A DNA stretch of 36,382 bases, from positions 1 through 36,382 of the forward strand of contig CAIOHZ010000022.1 in NCBI GenBank assembly GCA_903858165.1, written 5' to 3'. This document shows, one piece after another, positions 30,109-36,382 of the stretch. Below the pieces are notes generated by a model. It was not told where the DNA came from. It ran no database searches and was given only the letters and a program-made list of their open reading frames with translations. Each line of letters starts with the position of its first letter. Within the stretch, counting starts at the first letter, position 1. The stretch comes from an uncultured Pseudomonadota bacterium (GTDB taxonomy: Bacteria; Pseudomonadota; Gammaproteobacteria; Steroidobacterales; Steroidobacteraceae). A program made the position numbers and the translations under genes.

Positions 30109-32352
30109 ATGGCAAACCTTCCCATGAATTTCGAGGGCATCGAGCAGCAGTCGCTGCGCGACTTTACCGAGAAGGCGTATCTCGATTATTCGATGTACGT
30201 CATCCTCGATCGCGCGCTGCCCATGCTCGCGGACGGCTTAAAGCCCGTACAACGCCGCATCATCTACGCCATGAGCGAACTGGGCCTCGCAGCCGGTGCC
30301 AAGCACAAGAAGTCGGCCCGTACGGTGGGCGACGTCATCGGCAAGTTCCATCCGCACGGCGATAGCGCTTGCTACGAAGCCATGGTGCACATGGCGCAGC
30401 CGTTCAGTTACCGTTACCCCATTGTCGATGGGCAGGGCAACTGGGGCTCCCCGGACGACCCCAAGTCGTTTGCAGCTATGCGTTACACCGAGAGCAAGCT
30501 GCGGGCCTACGCCGAAACGCTGCTCGGCGAACTGGAGCAAGGTACCGTGGATTGGGTGCCAAACTTCGACGGCACCATGGAAGAGCCCTCGCTGCTTCCC
30601 GCGCGCTTGCCCAACGTGCTGTTGAACGGCACCCAAGGCATTGCCGTGGGTATGGCCACGGATATTCCGCCGCACAACTTGCGCGAAGTGGTGAATGCCA
30701 CCATTCATCTCATGGACAACCCGGAGGCCACCGGGCGTGAACTGGCGAAGTTCGTGCCCGGTCCCGACTTCCCCACAGGCGCGGAAATCATCACGCCGAA
30801 GAGCGAACTTCGTGCCATGTACGAGACGGGTAACGGCACTTTCCGTGCCCGCGCCACGTACGTGGAAGAAGACGGCGACATCGTCATCACCCAACTGCCT
30901 TACCAGGTGAGCGGGTCCAAGGTGCAAGAGCAGATTGCGGCGCAGATGCGTAACAAAAAGCTGCCCATGCTCGAAGACTTACGTGACGAGTCCGACCACG
31001 AAGATCCGACGCGTCTAGTGTTGGTGCCGCGTTCCAACCGCGTGGACGTAGAGCAGCTCATGGCGCACTTGTTCGCCACCACAGATCTCGAGCGCGCTTA
31101 CCGCGTCAACATCAACGTCATTGCGCTGGATGGCCGCCCGCGGGTCATGGGCCTGCGCGATGTGCTCGCGCAGTGGATCACTTTCCGCTTGGGTACCGTG
31201 CGTCGCCGCTTGCAGCATCGCCTAGAAAAAGTGCTGCGTCGGCTGCACATCCTCGACGGCTTGCTTATCGCCTTCTTGAACCTCGACGAGGTCATTCGCA
31301 TCGTCCGCACCGCGGACGAGCCGAAGCCAGTGCTCATGGCCACGTTTGGGCTCTCGAACGAACAGGCCGAAGCTATTCTTGAGACCAAGCTGCGTCATTT
31401 GGCGCGCCTCGAGGAAATGAAGATTCGCGGCGAGCAGGCGGAACTGGCGGCAGAGCGCGATGGCCTGCAGGCCATCCTCGCTGATGACAGCAAGCTGCGT
31501 TCATTGGTGCGTTCGGAACTGCAGGCGGACGCCGAGAAGCATGGCGACAAGCGCCGCACCAAGCTGGTGGAACGTGAAGCGGCGCAAGCCATCGACGAAT
31601 CCACGCTGGTGCCTACTGAACCCGTCACCGTGGTGCTGTCCACGCTCGGCTGGGTGCGTCAGGCCAAGGGCCACGACATTGACCCGGCGTCGCTGTCCTA
31701 CAAGGCAGGCGACAGCTTCAAGGCCGCGGCCCGCGGCAAGAGCACGCAGCAGGCAGTGTTCCTCGACTCCACCGGGCGCACTTACAGCCTGCTGACGCAC
31801 ACGCTGCCATCGTCGCGCGGGCAGGGCGAGCCCATCTCCGGCCGCTTGGACCCGCCCGATGGCGCTATCTTTGCCGGCGTACTCATTGGCGATGGCAGCG
31901 AAAAGTATTTGCTCTCCAGCGACGCCGGCTACGGCTTTGTTGCGCCCTTGGAGGCGATGTTCGCCGGCAAGCGCGCGGGCAAGGCAGTGCTCACGGTGCC
32001 GGAAGGCGCGAAGGTGTTTGCGCCGTGCTTGGTGCCCGCCGCGGGTAAGGCCTTGGTGGCGGTCGCCAGCAGTGAGGGCCGCTTGCTGGTGTTCCCCGTG
32101 GCCGATGTGCCGGAACTCGACAAGGGCCGTGGCAACAAGTTGTTCGGCTTGCCACCCGCACGCGGTGGGCTGGTGGATGAGACGCTCATGGGCGTGGCGG
32201 TCGTGCCGGAAGGCGGCAAGCTCTACGTGCAGTGCGGCGAGCGGCGTATGACGCTCACCTTCAATGAACTGCGCGAATACCACGGCGAGCGTGGGCAGCG
32301 TGGCGGCCTGCTGCCGCGCGGCTGGCGCACCGTGAGCTATCTCGAGGTCTGA
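30109..32352 (+). CDS. parC: DNA topoisomerase IV subunit A
   Basis: A 747-residue ParC (E. coli 752), the cleavage-rejoining subunit. The winged-helix region holds the quinolone-determining stretch [13 protein letters not shown] with the sensitive-type Ser86 and Glu90 (Ser80/Glu84 of E. coli). The catalytic tyrosine is Tyr126 in AAMRYTE. The tower, coiled coil and a C-terminal beta-pinwheel follow; the pinwheel lacks the GyrA box, which supports ParC over GyrA. It starts 2 bases after the parE stop, so the subunits are made from one message. Confidence 0.97.
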   Translation: MANLPMNFEGIEQQSLRDFTEKAYLDYSMYVILDRALPMLADGLKPVQRRIIYAMSELGLAAGAKHKKSARTVGDVIGKFHPHGDSACYEAMVHMAQPFSYRYPIVDGQGNWGSPDDPKSFAAMRYTESKLRAYAETLLGELEQGTVDWVPNFDGTMEEPSLLPARLPNVLLNGTQGIAVGMATDIPPHNLREVVNATIHLMDNPEATGRELAKFVPGPDFPTGAEIITPKSELRAMYETGNGTFRARATYVEEDGDIVITQLPYQVSGSKVQEQIAAQMRNKKLPMLEDLRDESDHEDPTRLVLVPRSNRVDVEQLMAHLFATTDLERAYRVNINVIALDGRPRVMGLRDVLAQWITFRLGTVRRRLQHRLEKVLRRLHILDGLLIAFLNLDEVIRIVRTADEPKPVLMATFGLSNEQAEAILETKLRHLARLEEMKIRGEQAELAAERDGLQAILADDSKLRSLVRSELQADAEKHGDKRRTKLVEREAAQAIDESTLVPTEPVTVVLSTLGWVRQAKGHDIDPASLSYKAGDSFKAAARGKSTQQAVFLDSTGRTYSLLTHTLPSSRGQGEPISGRLDPPDGAIFAGVLIGDGSEKYLLSSDAGYGFVAPLEAMFAGKRAGKAVLTVPEGAKVFAPCLVPAAGKALVAVASSEGRLLVFPVADVPELDKGRGNKLFGLPPARGGLVDETLMGVAVVPEGGKLYVQCGERRMTLTFNELREYHGERGQRGGLLPRGWRTVSYLEV

Positions 32353-32353
32353 A

Positions 32354-34399
32354 CTAGCCCAACACCACTTCTTCGGGCTTGTTCAGCAGGTAGCCCTGCA
32401 TGAAGCCAACACCTATCTGCCACAACACGGCCATGGTGTTGGCATCTTCCACGCGCTCGGCAATGGTGGCGGCACCGGCCTCACGGGCCGCCAACACCAA
32501 CTGCTGCACCGTGCCCTGCTGCTGCACGCTGTGGGCGAGGCCCTGCATCAGGGTGCCGTCAATCTTGACGAAATCCGCGCCTATCTGCGCGAGGATGCGC
32601 GTGGCGGCCGTGGTGGAACCGAAATGCTCGAGCGCGAACCGGAACCCCAGTTGGCGCAGGTTCTCGGCGAGCATGCGGGTGGCTTCGAGATATTGGCTCG
32701 CCACTTCTTCCGTTACCTGAAAACACAACTGCGCCGGCGACACCCGCATGGCTGCCAACTGGTTCTGTAACCAAGCAACCAGCGTCGCGTCGTTCACGCT
32801 GGCACGTGACAGTCTTACGAACACGGCATCCGGGCGACGCTGCTGACAGAAGGCCATCGCCGCCCCGATGACCCAACGATCGATGGGCTTGGTCAGGTCG
32901 TTGCGTTCGGCGGCCGGCAGGAAGGCAGAAGGCAATACTTCTTCACCGGTCTCATCCGTCATGCGGATGAGCACGTCGTACAGACCCTGTTCCTTGCCCA
33001 AGAGGCTGGCGATAGGCTGCTGTACCAAGCGGAAGCGGTTGTCGAGCAATGCCGCCTTGATTTGCTTCACCCAAATTTCGTCATAGGCCAGTTCGCGCGT
33101 CTCGCTGTCGCTGCGGTCCAGCAACGACACGCGGTTACCGCCCTTGTTACGGACTTGACGCGCTGCCTCCACGGCATCTGCAGCGGCTGCTGATGGATCC
33201 TTCACGGAACTGTGCAGCGTGCCGAGGCCGATGCTGATGGTCATTGATACCGAACGGTCGCCGGCACTGAAGGCTTCATTGGCGATGCGTTGCAGCAGTT
33301 GTTCTGCCCAGGTCTCGACATCGCGCGTGGTGCCGCGCTCCAGCAGGGCCATGAAGCCGGCACCACCCAAGCGACCGCAGAGGTCGTTGGCGGTGAGACT
33401 TTCCCGGACGAGTCGACCGAGATGGACTACCAGTTCTTCGGCAGCGAAAGGCCCGACTTGCGCGATGGCCTCCTCGAAGCCATCGGGGCGGATGAAGGCC
33501 AGATGCCGGACGCCGCCGGTGGGCGGGGTGTTCGCCCGTTCGCGCAGGCGGTCCACGAAGACCTGACGATGTAACACGCCGGTGCCTGGGTCCGAGTCGA
33601 GTACTGAGGTGAGCGTATGCGCCACCTCCGCAGCATCGCGGCCGGCTGCCGGCACGCTCAACTGCACGGCTGGTTCGCCCTCGAAGGCCGTGGGTGCCAG
33701 TTCCAGTTCCAGCCTGAGCGACTCCCCATTACCGAGATGGACCACGGCCGTCAGGGTGTGGTTCTCCCAGCGGCCTTGTTGTGAAGCCACCAGCGCCCCG
33801 CGCAGCGCGGGGTGGCTTTCGGGCATAAACAGGTCCATCGCTGGGGTGCCGACTACGCTTTCCACTGAGCGCAGCGCGAGATCCAGCCAAGCCGTGTTGG
33901 CTTCGACCACGATGCCCTCCTGCACGATAGCGATGGCATCCGCTGAGCCGGCCACCAAAGCATGCAGTTGGCGCTGCGATGCACGCGCGGAACTGACCGT
34001 GTTGGCCAGGGCACGCTGGAGACGGAAGGCCTTGATTTCCCGGCTGCAGACGTGCTGGAGGCGTGCGCGTGCGGTGGCGGTGACAGTGTCTTGTGTGCCG
34101 GCCTTTAGGTCCGCTAGTAGCAAGGGCTCGGCTAGGTGGGCGCGGACGCAGACCAAGGGCACGCCAGCGCAGTGCTGGTCGCGTAGGCGCGCGAACTCGG
34201 CCGGTTCGGCCAAGCCGTCTTCGGCGAAGAGCAGAATGAGTTCTGGGTGCAGCCGCGCAGCCTCCACCAGTGCGCCCGCACCGGGGAGCCAACGGCAGTG
34301 CACGGCGAGGCCCTGGTCGCGCAAGGCGCTGTTGACCAAGGTGGCCGCCTCTTCTTGGCGAGCAAACACCAGCACGGGTATGGCGACGGCGACGATCAT
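32354..34399 (-). CDS. fimX: FimX-like protein: REC-PAS-degenerate GGDEF-degenerate EAL
   Basis: A 681-residue protein with the size and order of FimX (Pseudomonas aeruginosa 691). Residues 1-125 are a receiver-like domain, 140-260 a PAS domain (VAGSADAIAIVQEGIVVEANTAW), about 270-430 a GGDEF domain and 440-681 an EAL domain. Both catalytic motifs are lost: GGDEF is GGAGF (345-349) and EAL is DVL (475-477, in YDVLIRM). The protein is therefore more likely a c-di-GMP receptor than an enzyme. FimX governs type IV pilus assembly through PilZ and PilB in related bacteria. No pil genes are nearby. It converges on parC, with 1 base between. Confidence 0.8.
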   Translation of the reverse strand: MIVAVAIPVLVFARQEEAATLVNSALRDQGLAVHCRWLPGAGALVEAARLHPELILLFAEDGLAEPAEFARLRDQHCAGVPLVCVRAHLAEPLLLADLKAGTQDTVTATARARLQHVCSREIKAFRLQRALANTVSSARASQRQLHALVAGSADAIAIVQEGIVVEANTAWLDLALRSVESVVGTPAMDLFMPESHPALRGALVASQQGRWENHTLTAVVHLGNGESLRLELELAPTAFEGEPAVQLSVPAAGRDAAEVAHTLTSVLDSDPGTGVLHRQVFVDRLRERANTPPTGGVRHLAFIRPDGFEEAIAQVGPFAAEELVVHLGRLVRESLTANDLCGRLGGAGFMALLERGTTRDVETWAEQLLQRIANEAFSAGDRSVSMTISIGLGTLHSSVKDPSAAAADAVEAARQVRNKGGNRVSLLDRSDSETRELAYDEIWVKQIKAALLDNRFRLVQQPIASLLGKEQGLYDVLIRMTDETGEEVLPSAFLPAAERNDLTKPIDRWVIGAAMAFCQQRRPDAVFVRLSRASVNDATLVAWLQNQLAAMRVSPAQLCFQVTEEVASQYLEATRMLAENLRQLGFRFALEHFGSTTAATRILAQIGADFVKIDGTLMQGLAHSVQQQGTVQQLVLAAREAGAATIAERVEDANTMAVLWQIGVGFMQGYLLNKPEEVVLG

Positions 34400-34412
34400 C
34401 AGATGAGAGGGC

Positions 34413-35459
34413 TCACGCGGTGGGCAACCGATATTCGCGCAAGTCTACCACTGGCGTTTTGGAGGAGGCTCCCGGGATTTCCCTGACCAGGCGGGGGACC
34501 AGGTAGCCCGGGAGGCGCGCCAGCAGGGCAGCCTGCAGTTCCAGCGCCACGGCATCCGGCACGGCAAAATGCGCTGCACCACGGACGCGGTCCAGTTGGT
34601 GCAGGTAGTACGGCAGCACGCCGGCCGCAAAGCCAGCCTCTGCCAAGTCCACTTGGGCCTCGACGCTGTCGTTAACACCGCGCAGGAGCACGGCCTGATT
34701 CAGCAGAGTCACCCCGGCAGCGCGCAAGCGGCTGCAGGCTTCGCGCAGTGCCGCACCGAATTCCCGTGCGTGGTTGGCATGGAGCACCACCACGACCGGG
34801 TGGGGAAAACTTGCCAACCAGCCGGTTAGCGCGTCATTGACGCGTGAGGGCAGCACGATGGGCGTGCGGGTGTGCAGACGCAGCCTGCGCAGTTGCGGCA
34901 GGGTGGCCAGTTCCCGAGCGAGGCGCTCCAGTTTGCTGTCTGCCAGCGCCAGTGGGTCGCCGCCGCTGAGGATGACCTCGGTGGCGTCCGGGTCCGCGCG
35001 CAGGCGTTCGAGAGCGGGCTGCCAGCCAGCCGCCGCCGCGTTTTCGGCAGCGTAGGGGAATTCGCGGCGGAAGCAATAGCGGCAGTGAACGGCACAGGCA
35101 CCGGTAGTGATGAGCAGGCGGCGCCCGTCATATTTGTGCAGCAGACCGGGGCTTGCCAGTACGTCCAGATCGCCTACCGGGTCGGAAATAAACCCCGGTA
35201 CTTCCAGCAGTTCGTCCTCTATCGGCAACACTTGCCGTAACAGCGGGTCGGCAGGGTTGCCGCGCTCCATGAGTGCCACGTAGGCCTGCGGTACCCGCAG
35301 CCCGAACCGTGTTGCGGCCTGCTGCATACGTGCCAGTGCGGCACCTTCGGGTAAGGGTAGGCCCAAGGCCTCCAGCAAGGCTTCCGGGGCCGTGATGGCG
35401 CCTGCCAGTTCGGTCTGCCAGCGGGCGGGGTGGTCGGTTCGGGCTCGCACGGGTATCAT
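34413..35459 (-). CDS. epmB: EF-P (R)-beta-lysylation protein, lysine 2,3-aminomutase EpmB
   Basis: A 348-residue radical SAM, PLP-dependent aminomutase that turns alpha-lysine into (R)-beta-lysine for EF-P. The [4Fe-4S]/SAM site is Cys122-x3-Cys126-x2-Cys129 (CAVHCRYCFRREFPY). Other matches to E. coli EpmB are NPADPLLRQVLP, SPGLLHKYDGR, VILSGGDPLALAD, VTLLNQAVLLRGVND, VLPYYLHQLDRVRGAAHF and the C-terminal SKTPV. Start ATG 35459-35457 is chosen because an upstream ATG at 35516 would overlap the efp start on the other strand. It has no clear Shine-Dalgarno. It is divergent from efp, its substrate gene. Confidence 0.95.
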   Translation of the reverse strand: MIPVRARTDHPARWQTELAGAITAPEALLEALGLPLPEGAALARMQQAATRFGLRVPQAYVALMERGNPADPLLRQVLPIEDELLEVPGFISDPVGDLDVLASPGLLHKYDGRRLLITTGACAVHCRYCFRREFPYAAENAAAAGWQPALERLRADPDATEVILSGGDPLALADSKLERLARELATLPQLRRLRLHTRTPIVLPSRVNDALTGWLASFPHPVVVVLHANHAREFGAALREACSRLRAAGVTLLNQAVLLRGVNDSVEAQVDLAEAGFAAGVLPYYLHQLDRVRGAAHFAVPDAVALELQAALLARLPGYLVPRLVREIPGASSKTPVVDLREYRLPTA

Positions 35460-35514
35460 AGAGGGCTGATTATTCCACGGCTGCCGCCTCGGTGGTCCTA
35501 AATACGAGTGCACC

Positions 35515-36081
35515 ATGTCCTCCTACAGCACCAACGAATTCAAGGTCGGCCTTAAGATTCTCCTCGACGGTGAGCCGTTCAGCATCGTCGAGAACGAGAT
35601 GGTCAAGCCCGGCAAGGGCCAGGCCTTCAGTCGCGTGAAGGTGCGTGCCCTCAAGACGGGCCGCGTCACGGAGCGCACCTGGAAGAGTGGCGACAGCGTA
35701 GAAGGCGCTGACGTCGTCGATGTCGATATGCAGTTCCTGTATCGCGAAGGCGATTTCTGGACCTTCATGGTGCCGGACAACTACGAGCAGTACACCGCCG
35801 GCAAGACGGCAATGGGCGAAGCCGCCCAGTGGTTGAAGGACGGCGTGGAATGCCAGGTCACCCTGTGGAACGGTGAACCGCTCACCGTGCAGGCCCCGGC
35901 CCATGTGGAACTGAAGGTGGTCGAGACGGACCCGGGCGTCCGCGGCGACACCGTCACCGGTGGCCAAAAGCCGGCCAAGCTCGAATCGGGCGCAACCGTG
36001 CGCGTGCCGCTGTTCATCAACGAAGGTGAAATGGTCCGTTGCGATACGCGCACGGGTGAATACATCTCGCGCGCCAAGTAA
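35515..36081 (+). CDS. efp: Translation elongation factor P
   Basis: A 188-residue EF-P, which enters the ribosomal E site and relieves stalls at polyproline. The modified residue is Lys34 in VKPGKGQAF, as in E. coli, and EpmB next door indicates beta-lysylation rather than rhamnosylation (which needs Arg). Domains I-III are complete, ending GEYISRAK. The EpmA ligase is not within this window. The 55-base spacer with epmB holds TAAATA at 35499-35504 as a possible -10; if used, the leader would be very short. Confidence 0.98.
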   Translation: MSSYSTNEFKVGLKILLDGEPFSIVENEMVKPGKGQAFSRVKVRALKTGRVTERTWKSGDSVEGADVVDVDMQFLYREGDFWTFMVPDNYEQYTAGKTAMGEAAQWLKDGVECQVTLWNGEPLTVQAPAHVELKVVETDPGVRGDTVTGGQKPAKLESGATVRVPLFINEGEMVRCDTRTGEYISRAK

Positions 36082-36086
36082 GCGCA

Positions 36087-36102
36087 AGCGAGCAAGCTCG
36101 CT
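36087..36102. repeat. REP-like palindrome between efp and msrC
   Basis: AGCGAGC-AA-GCTCGCT is a 7-base stem with a 2-base loop, the core of the same palindrome family as in ribD and near folE2. It sits in the 22-base spacer between convergent efp and the methionine sulfoxide reductase gene and may act in both directions as a 3' end. Confidence 0.6.
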
Positions 36103-36103
36103 G

Positions 36104-36382
36104 CTAGAGCAGCGAGCGCCAATCGGTGGCGGCGCAGAATAGCGCCGCCACTTGCTCCAAGCCGGCCGCATCAGCGGCATCGAAACGGCCTAGTTTCGGG
36201 CTATCCAAGTCCAATACGCCCACCACGCGTCCTGCGTGCACTAGTGGCACCACCACTTCCGATCTTGAAGCCGCATCGCAAGCGATATGGCCTGGAAAAG
36301 CGTGCACATCGGGCACTACCTGCGTCTTGCCGCTAGCGGCTGCTGTGCCGCAAACGCCGCGCCCGAGCGCGATGCGCACGCA
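36104..36382 (-). CDS. msrC: Free methionine-(R)-sulfoxide reductase, C-terminal fragment
   Basis: The last 92 codons of a GAF-domain protein; its 5' part lies beyond the right edge. The sequence RIALGRGVCGTAA, DVHAFPGHIACDAASRSE and VVGVLDLDSPKLGRFD matches E. coli MsrC (YebR). All three redox cysteines of the family are visible: one in the first codon of the window (36382-36380), then GRGVCGTA and IACDAAS, corresponding to Cys84, Cys94 and Cys118 of E. coli. It reduces free Met-R-sulfoxide with thioredoxin. It converges on efp. Confidence 0.93.
   Translation of the reverse strand, partial: CVRIALGRGVCGTAAASGKTQVVPDVHAFPGHIACDAASRSEVVVPLVHAGRVVGVLDLDSPKLGRFDAADAAGLEQVAALFCAATDWRSLL

Noticed and set aside
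31501-32283. A 260-codon minus-strand frame opposite parC
   Set aside because: It is the complement of the ParC C-terminal pinwheel codons, with no family features.

Overview
The window is a dense, high-GC chromosomal segment of a gammaproteobacterium with almost no intergenic space. The lineage call rests on large single-chain PurL, EttA, ParE/ParC, EF-P with an EpmB-type partner, a glyA-nrdR-rib-nusB-thiL run, xseB-ispA-dxs, a FimX-like protein and Pseudomonas/Xanthomonas-style REP palindromes. I cannot name the genus from sequence alone. Most of the region is core housekeeping.

Layout. 1-224: start of an MFS transporter on the minus strand, divergent from a YfcG-like glutathione transferase. 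1019-4339: malate synthase G with a small DUF2256 gene behind it, divergent from a LysR regulator. 4376-5683: an isolated type VI secretion FHA protein (TagH type). 5769-10072: DUF1820 gene overlapping purL. 10078-12811: ettA, divergent from a histone-deacetylase-family gene. 12892-19737: one long co-directional run glyA, nrdR, ribD, ribE, ribBA, ribH, nusB, thiL, several joined by 1-4 base overlaps. 19868-21142: a Ser/Thr kinase fused to a cyclic-nucleotide-binding domain. 21226-25362 (minus): xseB, ispA, dxs, folE2. 25578-28128: rubrerythrin, a two-cluster Fe-S CCG protein and DUF3501. 28220-32352: parE and parC. 32354-34399 (minus): FimX-like protein. 34413-36081: epmB divergent from efp. 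36104-36382 (minus): truncated free-methionine-R-sulfoxide reductase.

How the genes work together. The central run links one-carbon metabolism (GlyA), ribonucleotide reductase control (NrdR), riboflavin synthesis (RibD, RibE, RibB, RibH), antitermination (NusB) and thiamine pyrophosphate formation (ThiL). Thiamine pyrophosphate is the cofactor of Dxs, which with IspA makes isoprenoid precursors. The GTP cyclohydrolase II half of RibBA looks inactive, so the first riboflavin step must come from a ribA elsewhere. EpmB and EF-P form a modifier/substrate pair.

The best candidate for an under-described system is the rubrerythrin - Fe-S CCG protein - DUF3501 module, with two predicted RNA hairpins between its first two genes. 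Other points of interest are a REP palindrome translated in frame inside ribD, a kinase-cNMP fusion without an AUG start, a cluster of CTGTAC repeats upstream of folE2, an orphan TagH, and a 52-residue DUF2256 protein.
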